Shown here one piece after another: positions 1 to 8,890 of a stretch of DNA of 64,000 bases. Source of the stretch: Rhizobium sp. Leaf453 (GTDB lineage: Bacteria > Pseudomonadota > Alphaproteobacteria > Rhizobiales > Rhizobiaceae). The DNA lies in NCBI RefSeq assembly GCF_001425605.1, contig NZ_LMRG01000006.1, positions 53,445 through 117,444 of the forward strand, given 5' to 3'. Under the pieces are notes generated by a model, which worked only from the letters and a program-made list of their open reading frames with translations, did not search any database and was not told the origin of the DNA. The translations under genes were made by a program, and so were the position numbers. Each line of letters opens with the position of its first letter. Within the stretch, counting starts at the first letter, position 1.

Positions 1-915
1 CGACTTCGTGAATGGCTCCCCAAATATTCCACCTCAGTCCTGCCGATTTGGAATGTTGAAGCAGATGTTCTGGGTGAGCAACTTCAAATCTTTGGAGTGG
101 TGGACGATCCTACGTATCGCGACCACTGGCCGCTGATAGTTGCGAACCACGACGCGTGGGACGAGGTCGCTTCCGGAAAAGGGGCTCTGATCAATGAGCA
201 GATGTGGAGACGCGGCGATGCAACGTTTGGGGCGACCATCCCGATGCCCGGTAACTGGGACGCCACAGTCGTTGGTGTCTATTCCGACTACGGCAATCCA
301 AAAGGGCAGGTTATCATCGGCATAGATTCTCTTGTTGCGCATTACCCTGACGTCCCGAAGCTTCGCTACGGCCTACGTGTTGCAGCGGAACAGGTTTCAA
401 ACCTGAGGCAGCGGCTCGTCACGGAATTTGGTCTGACTGAGACGGCAATCATCGACCAGGCTTCCCTTAAACGGCAATCAACAGCCGTGTTCGAGCAAAC
501 CTTCACCGTGACAGGAGCCCTCAACGTCTTGACGCTGGCTGTCGCAGGCTTCGCGATGTTCTCAAGCCTGCTGACGCTTTCGAGCATTCGCCTTCCACAA
601 CTCGCACCACTCTGGGCAATGGGTGTCAGAAGGCGCGATCTGGCGCTTTACGAAGTCGTCCGGACGTTGGCACTGTGGCTTGCCACCTTTGTGACGGCCA
701 TTCCTGTTGGGCTTGGTCTAGCCTGGGTATTGTTGGAGATTGTCAATGTTGAGGCATTCGGCTGGCGGCTGCCAATGACTGTGTTTCCTTTAGACTGGCT
801 CTGGTTGGGGGCAGTTGCTCTTCTAGCGGCGCTTTTTTCGATTCTCGTGCCGGCCCGGCGTCTGGCAACAATCACCCCAGCCGAATTGTTGAGGATTTTT
901 GCCGATGAACGCTAA
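1..915 (+). CDS. FtsX-family ABC transporter permease, C-terminal part (5' truncated by window)
   Basis: The reading frame is open from the first base, so the gene starts outside the window; 304 residues are visible. The end is typical of MacB/FtsX-type permeases: a periplasmic stretch, then three hydrophobic segments (around residues 175-200, 220-245 and 262-282) and a closing PARRLATITPAELLR-like tail. Such permeases pair with an ATPase and act on lipoproteins or envelope substrates rather than importing solutes. The following gene overlaps it by 11 bp and encodes an AttH/CrtC-like protein, the order of the Agrobacterium attE-attF-attG-attH locus, so this may be attG-like. The family call is firm; the attG equivalence is inferred from gene order. 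Confidence 0.8.
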   Translation, partial: RLREWLPKYSTSVLPIWNVEADVLGEQLQIFGVVDDPTYRDHWPLIVANHDAWDEVASGKGALINEQMWRRGDATFGATIPMPGNWDATVVGVYSDYGNPKGQVIIGIDSLVAHYPDVPKLRYGLRVAAEQVSNLRQRLVTEFGLTETAIIDQASLKRQSTAVFEQTFTVTGALNVLTLAVAGFAMFSSLLTLSSIRLPQLAPLWAMGVRRRDLALYEVVRTLALWLATFVTAIPVGLGLAWVLLEIVNVEAFGWRLPMTVFPLDWLWLGAVALLAALFSILVPARRLATITPAELLRIFADER

Positions 916-1975
916 AATAATGCTAGGCGCGCTGGTTGCCCTGGTGATGACCGCTTCAGCGGGTCACAGCCAGTCCCAAGGCTTTGCCGGGCTTGGCTCA
1001 GATGCCACGGGCTTTGCGATCCCCGAGCGAGGCCACCCGTTATCATTTCCCTCCGATCACGGCGCTCATCCGGATTACCGTATTGAATGGTGGTATGTGA
1101 CGGCAAACCTCCAAAGCGCGGACGGCAAGCGATACGGCGTACAGTGGACGTTGTTCCGCTCAGCTCTGGCTCCGGGTACAGCTCAAAGTTTTGCGGACCC
1201 GCAGATTTGGATCGGCCACGCGGCCATCACCACGGACAACCACCAGTATGTCGCAGAGCGTCTGGCCAGAGGAGGCGTGGGGCAGGCAAATGCCACGACC
1301 CAACCGTTTGAGGCTTGGATCGATGACTGGACGATGAAGAGCGTCGCGCGGCCGCCTGCCGATGAACTAAATGAACTCCTTCTCACCGCGAACGGGCAAG
1401 ATTTCGGCTACAGTCTGAACTTGAAGTCGACAGGTCCGTTGGTGCTTCAAGGGGATCGCGGGTTCTCCGTGAAGTCTGCGGACGGACAAGCTTCCTACTA
1501 TTATTCGCAACCCTTCTACCAGGTAGATGGCGTGATCACGGTATCGGGCGCTGACGTCGCAGTGAGCGGGCAAGCCTGGCTCGACAGAGAGTGGTCTTCC
1601 CAGCCACTAGCTGCAAATCAAACGGGGTGGGACTGGTTTTCGCTGCACTTCGATACGGGCGAAAAACTGATGGCATTCAGGCTGCGCGATGACAAAGAAG
1701 GGTTTATCTCCGCGAATTGGATTTCGGCGGATGGCAAGACGACGCCATTGTCGAAGGGGGCTGTTCATTTGGTATCTGTACGACAAGCCAGGGTCAACGG
1801 GCGAGATATGCCGGTGGCATGGCGTATCCAGGTTCCGGGCAGGTCACTGGAGATCACAACCCGGCCATTGTTCGATCAGTCCTGGATGAGCACGAGTACG
1901 CCATATTGGGAGGGGCCGATTTCGTTCCAAGGCAGCGCGTCAGGTGTGGGGTATCTGGAAATGACTGGTTATTAG
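905..1975 (+). CDS. AttH/CrtC-like lipocalin-fold secreted protein
   Basis: A 356-residue protein of the AttH/carotenoid 1,2-hydratase-like family. The ATG at 905 is preferred over a TTG at 899; it gives an N-terminal signal peptide (MNAKIMLGALVALVMTASAG) that probably sends the protein to the periplasm. Family hallmarks are the HPDYRIEWWYVTANL block near residue 60 and the WLDREWSSQPL block near residue 225. The gene overlaps the permease gene by 11 bp, so the two are probably co-translated and act together at the envelope. True CrtC enzymes hydrate carotenoids, but no carotenoid genes are nearby, so a role linked to the transporter is likelier. Substrate unknown. Confidence 0.85.
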   Translation: MNAKIMLGALVALVMTASAGHSQSQGFAGLGSDATGFAIPERGHPLSFPSDHGAHPDYRIEWWYVTANLQSADGKRYGVQWTLFRSALAPGTAQSFADPQIWIGHAAITTDNHQYVAERLARGGVGQANATTQPFEAWIDDWTMKSVARPPADELNELLLTANGQDFGYSLNLKSTGPLVLQGDRGFSVKSADGQASYYYSQPFYQVDGVITVSGADVAVSGQAWLDREWSSQPLAANQTGWDWFSLHFDTGEKLMAFRLRDDKEGFISANWISADGKTTPLSKGAVHLVSVRQARVNGRDMPVAWRIQVPGRSLEITTRPLFDQSWMSTSTPYWEGPISFQGSASGVGYLEMTGY

Positions 1976-2351
1976 CTTTCACACAACGGCGCCTGATGAC
2001 AAGTTTGCTAGGGTCGAACTGCCTTCACAGTAGGTGTACTGGAGCTTGCCGGAGGTGCATCCGTCTTCCCTTTTGCGCAGTCCCGATCAGATTAAGCGAG
2101 ATGAGGAGCTTTCGCGCTTTCGCGACGATATGGCGACGATCGGTAGACTTGCGGTGTGAGGCGCTAGAAGCGCGCCGCCGCTGGGGTGCGGCAGTCCAAA
2201 GCAACTCGTAGATTTTTCAGCAACGTACGTTGGTCGCCAATTTAATGGTCATGTCCGGGCAGGGTTGTAGCCAGTTTTGATACCGGTCCCATTAGTGCCA
2301 CCATTTCCAGACGGCCGAGGAACAGCCACCCGATTTGCGAGTTATCGCGCA
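1976..2351 (+). other. intergenic, no gene seen
   Basis: No convincing coding sequence was found here. Its right end holds an EcfG-type promoter match at 2319-2343. Confidence 0.5.
2319..2343 (+). promoter_or_regulatory. EcfG/RpoE2-type promoter candidate before topoisomerase IB
   Basis: GGAAC at 2319-2323, a 16-bp spacer, then AGTT at 2340-2343. The predicted start of transcription falls at about the ATG at 2352, so a leaderless mRNA is possible. Confidence 0.45.
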
Positions 2352-3002
2352 ATGACCGAGATCATCACAAACATTGAAACGATTGCGGCTGAGGCCAAAC
2401 TCGCATCCGGGCTTGTCCATGTGTCGGGACTGGATACTGGGATCACACGCAAATCCGGTGCGGATGGATTTCTTTACTATCGCCCGGACGGCCGGCGAAT
2501 CAAGGAAGCCGGAGAAATCAAACGGCTGAACTCTTTGGCAATTCCGAACTTTCTAACGACGTTGGCGATCCGTCGATCACTGTGCGACATGCAGGAGTTC
2601 CCAGCGCAACGTCTGTTCCATTACGCTAACCAGGGCGGGGCCGCTCGTGCGATTTCCTCGTATAACGTCAATGACTACATCCGAGAGGTAACCGGTGACG
2701 ACTTAAGTTTGGAACAGTTTCGCGCGTGGGGCGCGACCTGCATGGCCGTCGAGGCGCTGGCGGCGCTCGAGGCGGCTGCGACCCAGCGCGAATTGACCCG
2801 GCAACTCAATGAAGCAGTCGATAGCGTCGCTGCGAAGCTCGTCAACACTCGTGTCGTCTGCCGGTCTTCCTATATCCATCCGGCGGTCTTCGAGGACTTC
2901 CAGTCAGGCATGCTGCGTGTTGTGCTGAAGCTCAAGACCAAAAGTGAACGGCTGCTGCAATGGCTGGACGCAGAAGAGATCGGTGTGCTGCGAGGGCTTT
3001 AA
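2352..3002 (+). pseudogene. DNA topoisomerase IB with the central core deleted
   Basis: The first ~65 residues match the N-terminal domain of bacterial (poxvirus-type) topoisomerase IB (GFLYYRPDGRRI, then IKRLNSLAIP). The sequence then jumps straight to the C-terminal part (FPAQRLFHYANQ, NVNDYIREVTGDD, CRSSYIHPAVFE). Y174 in SSYIHP is the likely active-site tyrosine. Bacterial members are about 340 residues; this one has 216, so about 110 residues carrying core catalytic arginine and lysine residues are missing at residue ~66. The frame stays open across the join, consistent with an in-frame deletion. DNA relaxation activity is unlikely. ATG 2352 is preferred to a TTG at 2277 because homology begins there, although no Shine-Dalgarno sequence precedes it. 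Confidence 0.75.
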
Positions 3003-3104
3003 GATCGGGCTGCAGCCGCATCATAGCGTTTTTGTCAAAGCGCCTGAGTCCAGCGAGCCTTCCGCAACAGGCACGCGGGCCAGCATCACAGGGAGGGATA
3101 CACC

Positions 3105-3506
3105 GTGAAAACATTTGGAATTGCCTATATTGCCACCCTCTTGTCGTTCCTGGCCATCGACGCCATTTGGCTCGGCGTCGTGGCTCGCAAATTTTACCAA
3201 CAGCAGCTCGGCGATCTGATGCTTCCGTCACCCAACTTTGCGGTTGCCGGAGTTTTCTACCTGTCGTTTGCTGCGGCAATTGTCGTTCTAGCCGTTCGGC
3301 CCGGGCTCGCGGCGGGATCGCTTTGGACAGCAGCGGGTTACGGCGTCGTCCTGGGTCTCGCAGCCTATGGAACGTACGATATGACGAATCTCTCGACGCT
3401 GAAGAATTGGCCGGCTCCACTCAGCATCGTTGATATGATCTGGGGCACTGTCTTGACAGCGATTGCCAGCGTGAGCGGCTATGCTGTCGCGAGACATTTC
3501 GCGTAG
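3105..3506 (+). CDS. DUF2177 family membrane protein
   Basis: A 133-residue protein with four hydrophobic segments and the family signature near the N-terminus (AIDAIWLGVVARKFYQQQLG) and in the middle (YGTYDMTNLSTLKNWP). Members are small inner-membrane proteins of unknown function found in many proteobacteria. The GTG at 3105 is supported by a GGGAGGG ribosome site eight bases upstream. It lies 102 bp after the broken topoisomerase gene and 52 bp before the mfd paralogue, on the same strand. No function can be inferred from context. Confidence 0.85.
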   Translation: MKTFGIAYIATLLSFLAIDAIWLGVVARKFYQQQLGDLMLPSPNFAVAGVFYLSFAAAIVVLAVRPGLAAGSLWTAAGYGVVLGLAAYGTYDMTNLSTLKNWPAPLSIVDMIWGTVLTAIASVSGYAVARHFA

Positions 3507-3558
3507 CTCTACCGTTTCCGAGCAAACTTGTAATTTCGAATAAAGACTGGAGATTGGC

Positions 3559-6500
3559 TTGCGCGTGTCAGACTATTCAAGCTTCACAAGTCAGGCGTCA
3601 TCGGACCCTTTCCAAATCTCAAACGCGTTAACCGCCGCAAAACTGGTCGAGATCATGCATTCCGATCCGCGTCCGCATACTTTCGTCGCTTTAACGGGGG
3701 GAACAGCGGAGCGGATCGCCAGCGCAGCAATACATCTGGGTCCGGATATCGAGGTTATCCTGTTCCCACCTTGGGACTGTCTTCCCTACGATCGCGTCGC
3801 GCCGTCCAAACAGGCGATGGGTCGGCGTATGGATGCGCTCCGTGTCTGGCTGCAATCCTCGTCTAAGCCGAGGCTGCTCATCACCTCATTGAAAGCGGTG
3901 CTGCAGCCAACCCCACCTTTTTCTGTCGTGCGGGAAAGCGAGGTCACTCTCGAGGTTGGGCAGCCATTCGATCGTGACGCATTCAGAAAATTCGCGCTTA
4001 GAACTGGTTATCTGGAGGAGGCGCTCGCTGATGAGCCTGGCGAACTCGTGTTCCGCGAGGACGTCGTTGACATTTTTCCCGCCGGTAGCCCCGTCCCGAT
4101 GCGCATCGTGCTCGACGGCAGTGACAGGATCGAGGAGCTACGGTTCTACAACGCCGAGACTCAGCGAACCACCAAAACGGTCGAGCAAATGACATTTGGG
4201 CCGGCTTCCGAGCTGATCCTCAGCAGCTTCTCAGACGCCGCCGATAGCCGTCCTGCATCTGTTGAAGAGCAACTGCTGCAAGCCTACGGCACTATGCCAA
4301 CGCTGGGTGATGTCGTTGACGGCAGTCTGCTCTCTTTACAGGAGGGATGGGACAGCAAACTCGACGAACTCATTGAGACCATTCAGGACGCGACAGATGC
4401 CCGTGCGCAATCCGAGTCGAGGGCGCGCCGAAAGCCAAGTCGGTTTTACCTTAATCGGGATGAGCTTCTTCGAGAACTTTCACCGTTTGACCGGTTTGAC
4501 ATCGATTACGCCGACGCTCGTCAACGAGGCCCGATCGAGGGGCGCAATCGTCGAAAGGCTCTGGTCACTTTTGTCGATCAGCAGAAAAAAGCGGGCCAAT
4601 CCGTGGTACTCGCCGGCTGCGGTCGTTCGATGGATAATCTGGCGCGCGCCTTGGCGCGAATATCAGATGTGACGCCTGTTGATGATTGGAAGGCATGCGT
4701 TTCAGCGCCGGCGGGATCCATGTTGACACTAAAGTGTCGATTGGACCGAGGCTTTGCTGTCGACCACATTCAGGTCGTGACGACTGCAGACGTGCTGGGC
4801 GAAGAGACCGACGAAATCGATACCTCCTCATTCTTGAATGAGCCGCAAATTCAGCTTGGTGACGTCGTGGTTCACGAGGACCACGGCGTCGGCATCTTGC
4901 AGGGGCTCGAAATTCTTGATATCGAGGGGATAACTCAGGACGCGGCCCGGCTCGAATATCGCGATGGCGGCTCAGTCCTCGTGCCGATGGCCGAGTTCGG
5001 CAAGCTGTGGCGTTACGGATCGTCGCCCGAAACGGTCACACTGGACCGCCTGCACACCGAGGCCTGGGCCAAACGTCGGACCGAAATTGACAAGGACATT
5101 GAAGAAGCCGCTCGGCATCTAAAGCGGCTTGCCAAGGCTCGTCGCGAAACCACAGCAGAGGTCTTAGTCCCACCACACAAAGCTTACGCGGACTTCGTGC
5201 GGCGCTTTCCCTATGTGGAGACATCCCATCAGTCATCGGCCGTTCGAGCGGTCCTGCAGGATTTGAGCTCTGGAAAGCCGATGAATCGGCTGGTCTGCGG
5301 CGATGTCGGCTTCGGCAAGACCGAAATTGCCTTGAGGGCGGCGGCCGCAGTCGCCTTGTGTGGCGCGCAAGTGGTGGTCATAGCACCGACCACGGTTCTG
5401 GCCCGTCAGCATTATCTCACATTCGCGCGTCGGTTTGCCAATACGGATGTCAAGGTCGAAATGCTGTCGCGGGTTATCGATCAGAAGACGGCAGCTGACG
5501 TTAAAACCGGATTGGGGGCTGGAGATGTCGGCATTGTTATCGCCACGCACGCCGTGCTTGCAAAGGATGTTCGGTTCTCCCGGCTCGGGCTGCTGATCAT
5601 CGATGAAGAGCACAAGTTTGGCGCGCGCGACAAACAGGCGATGAGATCTCTCTCGCCCGCATTGCATCTGCTGGCCATGTCAGCGACGCCGATCCCTCGG
5701 ACGTTGCAATCGGCTATGATCGGTATTCAGGACGTCAGCATCCTTGCGACTTCGCCATCAAAACGTCGGCCGGTCAGAACCACGCTTGGACCATTCGATC
5801 GCGCTTCCATGCGTGTCGCGCTGCTGCGCGAGTCTCGCCGCGGCGGGCAGAGTTTCGTTGTTGTGCCGCAAATTGAGGACATCGACGGCGTTCACGAAAT
5901 GCTGAAAGACCTCGTCGCCGAGCTATCGATCCGCGTCGCGCACGGTAAAATGAAAGCTGCAGAGCTGGACAAGGTCATGGTCGGATTTGGCGACGGGGAT
6001 GGGGATGTACTCCTGTCCACCAACATCATTGAAAGCGGGCTCGATATCCCGCGTGCAAACACTATCTTCATCTGGCGGGCCGATCGATTTGGCCTGGCGC
6101 AGTTACACCAACTGCGGGGCAGGGTCGGGCGTGGTCAGATACAAGGCTTAGCCATGCTTTTGGCAGACAATGAGATTTCGGGTGAAACGCGGGCTCGCCT
6201 GTTGACCATGGAGGCCTACGATCGCTTGGGCGCGGGCTTCGCGATGAGCATGCAGGATCTCGATATGCGTGGCGCCGGCGATATTACCGGAGACGATCAG
6301 GCAGGGCACATGAGACTGCTCGGCGTCAGTCTTTATCAAAAACTCCTGGAACGCGCGGTACTAGCCAACGGCAAACGGGGATTTCGTGAGCAACAGGATG
6401 TGGCAATCAATATTGGCATCACCCAATCGATACCTGAAGACTACGTGTCGGACGGTACGGTACGGCTCAACCTCTATACTCGACTGCTTCGCGCGGGTGA

Positions 6501-6816
6501 TCAGGATGCGTTGGATGAACTGGAAGACGAGTTCGACGATCGCTTCGGCGAGCTCCCTGATGAGGTCTCCACACTCATCCGCCTTGCCAGACTTCGCGTT
6601 GCAGCCGCGGCGTATGGTGTCTGCAAGATCGATGCTGGACCACGCGGTTTGGCAATGAGTTTTGCGTCAAAGCCCACCGTTAAGCAGCGCAACACGCTGA
6701 CGAAGTTCTGTCAGGCCGAGTACCGCGATGAGCGGCTCGTGTTCACGGTCTCTATGGATGACGGCCCACAGCGCCTTTCACTACTGGAGAAGGTCTTCCG
6801 ACAATCGGCAACCTAA
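3559..6816 (+). CDS. mfd: Transcription-repair coupling factor (Mfd) paralogue
   Basis: A 1085-residue Mfd-type protein. Visible in order are the UvrB-like N-terminal module (LTGGTAERIA, PPWDCLPYDR), the RNA polymerase interaction domain (LGDVVVHEDHGVGILQGLE near 435), the superfamily 2 translocase with Walker A GDVGFGKT at about 581-588, the DEEH box at about 682, the SATPIPRT motif and QLRGRVGRG, and the C-terminal D7 region. Mfd pushes stalled RNA polymerase off DNA and recruits UvrA. The usual length is about 1150-1170 residues, so it is slightly short but all motor motifs are present. It starts at TTG 3559, with a GTG at 3565 as alternative. Standing in an accessory region without uvr genes, it is probably a second copy beside a chromosomal mfd. 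Confidence 0.9.
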   Translation: MRVSDYSSFTSQASSDPFQISNALTAAKLVEIMHSDPRPHTFVALTGGTAERIASAAIHLGPDIEVILFPPWDCLPYDRVAPSKQAMGRRMDALRVWLQSSSKPRLLITSLKAVLQPTPPFSVVRESEVTLEVGQPFDRDAFRKFALRTGYLEEALADEPGELVFREDVVDIFPAGSPVPMRIVLDGSDRIEELRFYNAETQRTTKTVEQMTFGPASELILSSFSDAADSRPASVEEQLLQAYGTMPTLGDVVDGSLLSLQEGWDSKLDELIETIQDATDARAQSESRARRKPSRFYLNRDELLRELSPFDRFDIDYADARQRGPIEGRNRRKALVTFVDQQKKAGQSVVLAGCGRSMDNLARALARISDVTPVDDWKACVSAPAGSMLTLKCRLDRGFAVDHIQVVTTADVLGEETDEIDTSSFLNEPQIQLGDVVVHEDHGVGILQGLEILDIEGITQDAARLEYRDGGSVLVPMAEFGKLWRYGSSPETVTLDRLHTEAWAKRRTEIDKDIEEAARHLKRLAKARRETTAEVLVPPHKAYADFVRRFPYVETSHQSSAVRAVLQDLSSGKPMNRLVCGDVGFGKTEIALRAAAAVALCGAQVVVIAPTTVLARQHYLTFARRFANTDVKVEMLSRVIDQKTAADVKTGLGAGDVGIVIATHAVLAKDVRFSRLGLLIIDEEHKFGARDKQAMRSLSPALHLLAMSATPIPRTLQSAMIGIQDVSILATSPSKRRPVRTTLGPFDRASMRVALLRESRRGGQSFVVVPQIEDIDGVHEMLKDLVAELSIRVAHGKMKAAELDKVMVGFGDGDGDVLLSTNIIESGLDIPRANTIFIWRADRFGLAQLHQLRGRVGRGQIQGLAMLLADNEISGETRARLLTMEAYDRLGAGFAMSMQDLDMRGAGDITGDDQAGHMRLLGVSLYQKLLERAVLANGKRGFREQQDVAINIGITQSIPEDYVSDGTVRLNLYTRLLRAGDQDALDELEDEFDDRFGELPDEVSTLIRLARLRVAAAAYGVCKIDAGPRGLAMSFASKPTVKQRNTLTKFCQAEYRDERLVFTVSMDDGPQRLSLLEKVFRQSAT

Positions 6817-6835
6817 CACGCAGTTGGCCACGGGG

Positions 6836-6860
6836 GGAACTTCCTGCTTTATTGACCGTT
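6836..6860 (+). promoter_or_regulatory. EcfG-type promoter candidate before the PPOx-like gene
   Basis: GGAAC at 6836-6840, a 16-bp spacer, CGTT at 6857-6860; the GTG start of the next gene follows 27 bp later. Confidence 0.65.
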
Positions 6861-6887
6861 TTCTCAAAACGATAAAGGAGAAAACGT

Positions 6888-7370
6888 GTGGCGTATATCG
6901 AAGATGAAAACGAAAAAGTCTGGGAGCTCGCTGAAAAAATCGGGTTCTGCATGCTTACCACCCAATCCGGTTCGGATCTGAAGGCAAGGCCAATGTCCTC
7001 TCATGGGGAGCGGATCGAGAATGCCTTCTATTTCTTAACGGATGTGGACAGCCATAAGGATGACGAGGTGGCACTGCACCCGAATGTCTGTCTGGCGTTT
7101 GCCGACTCGAAGGGACAAAAATATGTGTCCATCTCCGGGGTCGCCGAGGTGCAAAACGATCGCGAGAAGATCCGCGACCTTTGGTCGACACCTGCAAAGG
7201 CTTGGTGGGACAGCGCCGACGATCCGTCGATCCGCATCCTGAAGGTCACCCCAAGCTCGGCCGAATACTGGGACAGCCCCGGCACCGTGATCAGCTACAT
7301 CAAGATGGCGGCGGCGGCAGTTACCAACACGCGACCCGATCTGGGCGACAACGCCAAGGTTGAGATGTGA
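6888..7370 (+). CDS. Pyridoxamine 5'-phosphate oxidase-like general stress protein
   Basis: A 160-residue split-barrel flavin-binding protein of the general stress protein 26 type. Visible blocks are GFCMLTTQSGSDLKARPMSS, FYFLTDVDSHKDDEVALHPNV and YVSISGVAEVQNDREKIRDLW, in the order expected for the PPOx-like fold; the WSTPAKAWWDSADDPSIRILKV region is typical of this subfamily. These proteins bind FMN or related cofactors and are induced by stress, but the substrate is usually unknown. The GTG start follows an AAAGGAG ribosome site and an EcfG-type promoter. A hairpin lies just after its stop and two small genes follow in the same direction. Confidence 0.85.
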   Translation: MAYIEDENEKVWELAEKIGFCMLTTQSGSDLKARPMSSHGERIENAFYFLTDVDSHKDDEVALHPNVCLAFADSKGQKYVSISGVAEVQNDREKIRDLWSTPAKAWWDSADDPSIRILKVTPSSAEYWDSPGTVISYIKMAAAAVTNTRPDLGDNAKVEM

Positions 7371-7377
7371 TTGCAAT

Positions 7378-7398
7378 GGCGGGCAGACCATGCCCGCC
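7378..7398 (+). terminator. Hairpin after the PPOx-like gene
   Basis: GGCGGGCA (7378-7385), a 5-base loop and TGCCCGCC (7391-7398). No T-run follows, so it may be a weak terminator or an mRNA-stabilising or attenuating structure before the next gene. Confidence 0.5.
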
Positions 7399-7437
7399 AG
7401 TTCTCTCAGATCCTGACTTATTCGATGAGGGCCAGCG

Positions 7438-7740
7438 ATGACGGAAACGTTCAAGCCAACAGCAGCGGTTGCCAAGCAGGCGGCAAAAGGGTTGGAGCTG
7501 CGCGAGAAATTCAATCGTGGCGGCACGGAGATCGGCGTGGCGAGGGCTCGCGATCTCAAGAACCAGCGCGAGCTCAGCGTCGACACGGTCAAACGGATGA
7601 AGAGCTACTTTAAGCGGCATAAGGTGGACAAGCGTGCCAAGAATTTCGGCGACGACGACAATCCGTCCGCCGGCTACATCGCCTGGCTTCTCTGGGGCGG
7701 GGACGAGGGTCGTGACTGGGCGTACAGCAAACTGAAATAA
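7438..7740 (+). CDS. Conserved small protein, unknown function
   Basis: A 100-residue soluble protein. The start ATG follows a GAGGG ribosome site. The N-terminal half is basic and helical (AAKGLELREKFNRGGTEIG). The C-terminal half carries a block resembling one seen in phage-encoded proteins: TVKRMKSYFKRHKVDK, then GYIAWLLWGGDEGRDWA. It sits between the PPOx-like gene and the DUF2945 gene on the same strand and probably shares their stress promoter. The phage resemblance is from memory of similar small proteins; no function is assigned. Confidence 0.65.
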   Translation: MTETFKPTAAVAKQAAKGLELREKFNRGGTEIGVARARDLKNQRELSVDTVKRMKSYFKRHKVDKRAKNFGDDDNPSAGYIAWLLWGGDEGRDWAYSKLK

Positions 7741-7781
7741 CCTAGTCGGCTTGGTGCCAAACAGTTTTAGGAGATATCAGC

Positions 7782-7991
7782 ATGGCAAAGACGCTCAGCA
7801 AGGGCGACAAGGTCGAATGGCAAACCAGCCAGGGCAAGACCCAAGGTAAGGTCGTCAAAAAACAGACCACCTCGACAAAGATCAAGGGCCATGAGGTCAA
7901 GGCTTCGAAGTCGGATCCGCAGTACATCGTCGCAAGCGCAAAGACAGGCAAGCGGGCCGCTCACAAGCCCGGCGCTCTACATAAGGCGTAG
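7782..7991 (+). CDS. DUF2945 / hypervirulence-associated TUDOR-domain small protein
   Basis: A 69-residue basic protein matching the DUF2945 (HVA1/TUDOR-like) family: KGDKVEWQTSQGKTQGKVVKK at the start, then TSTKIKGHEVKASKSDPQYIV and the closing GKRAAHKPGAL. The fold is a small beta barrel. Family members are widespread in bacteria and fungi, often near stress genes, and their role is not established. The ATG follows a TTTAGGAG ribosome site. It is the third gene in a row after the EcfG-type promoter at 6836. Confidence 0.8.
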   Translation: MAKTLSKGDKVEWQTSQGKTQGKVVKKQTTSTKIKGHEVKASKSDPQYIVASAKTGKRAAHKPGALHKA

Positions 7992-8070
7992 GAGCTTGGT
8001 TGTTGCTCCCGATTGAATTCGTCAGGTTGCTTGTCAAAGAAGCCACTTGGCCTGAGCGTCGCCGAGCACC

Positions 8071-8319
8071 TCAGTCAGAATGCATGCCGAAGTCGAAGTG
8101 CTTTTCAAGCTGCCACGGGGGTTCGTGTATCTTCACACATCCATGCCTCAACTTTTGCCGCTTGAACCGTTCGCCGCGCGTCAGGAGATCCTTGCCCAAA
8201 CGCTTCCTGCCCTCTCCATCCAGCGCCAGATTGCTCCTACACCAGAGCCGGCTGCGAACAACAAAGTATCGGCCGTTCGGTGTTACTGAGTATCCTTTGC
8301 TCTTGGTTCGCGACGTCAT
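8071..8319 (-). CDS. Small conserved protein with GRYFVVRSRLW motif
   Basis: An 82-residue basic protein. Residues ~9-40 (YSVTPNGRYFVVRSRLWCRS, then a NLALDGEGRKRL segment) match a short family common in proteobacteria whose members read like YPvTpDGRYFVVRGRLWR. The ATG at 8319 is chosen because this homology starts just after it; an open frame extends further upstream to 8472. The C-terminal half (from about residue 45) does not look like the family and may be altered. Function unknown. Runs opposite to the preceding genes. Confidence 0.5.
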   Translation of the reverse strand: MTSRTKSKGYSVTPNGRYFVVRSRLWCRSNLALDGEGRKRLGKDLLTRGERFKRQKLRHGCVKIHEPPWQLEKHFDFGMHSD

Positions 8320-8834
8320 CGGCGGGCCTAGGGCAGGCAGACGGGCCAGGCGGACCCGCAAGTCAGTTACCACTGGATGGCTCTCCTCTATAGGCCTAAA
8401 ACCACCGGACTGCGTCGCGTCAAACTGCTCAATGACCCTTTCAAAGCCACCCTTTCGAAGGCCTCGGGACAACAGCTATGACGATCGCGCCGCCACCGTC
8501 CTGGGATGAAGAGTTACCTCAATTGCTTGCGTGGAAGTCCGGGCGATCCCTAGCAAAGTTTTGGCAATTTGCGCTGCCTTGGCCGCGCGGTAGGGTATCC
8601 AGCCGTCATGGCGAATGTCCCCGATCGACCCCACCCGATCTGACACTCTTCCGCAATAATTCGTTCACCATTCAACATGAGTGCCTTAGACTCGCACGTG
8701 GCTCGGCAGTTGGCACGGGTCAAGCTTTTCCGAGCGATCATTTCCTCATTGACACCGCTTGTCTGACTATCGCGCGATTCACCCAAGTGTACTCAAAAAA
8801 TTGTACACTGGAATTTTTGTCTTTGCGCTGTCTG
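8320..8834. other. Gene-poor stretch
   Basis: Several open frames run through this stretch on both strands, but none has a recognisable domain or ribosome site. It may contain decayed coding sequence. Confidence 0.4.
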
Positions 8835-8859
8835 GGAACTGATCAGTCTGCTGCGCGTT
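8835..8859 (+). promoter_or_regulatory. EcfG-type promoter candidate
   Basis: GGAAC at 8835-8839, 16-bp spacer, CGTT at 8856-8859. It lies 32 bp before the ATG at 8891, and its presence supports that short gene. Confidence 0.65.
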
Positions 8860-8890
8860 TGCTGCGAAACTGAATAACTGGAGAGCACCC

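Noticed and set aside
899..904. TTG start at 899 for the AttH-like gene
   Set aside because: The ATG at 905 gives a better signal peptide, and the extra two residues add nothing.
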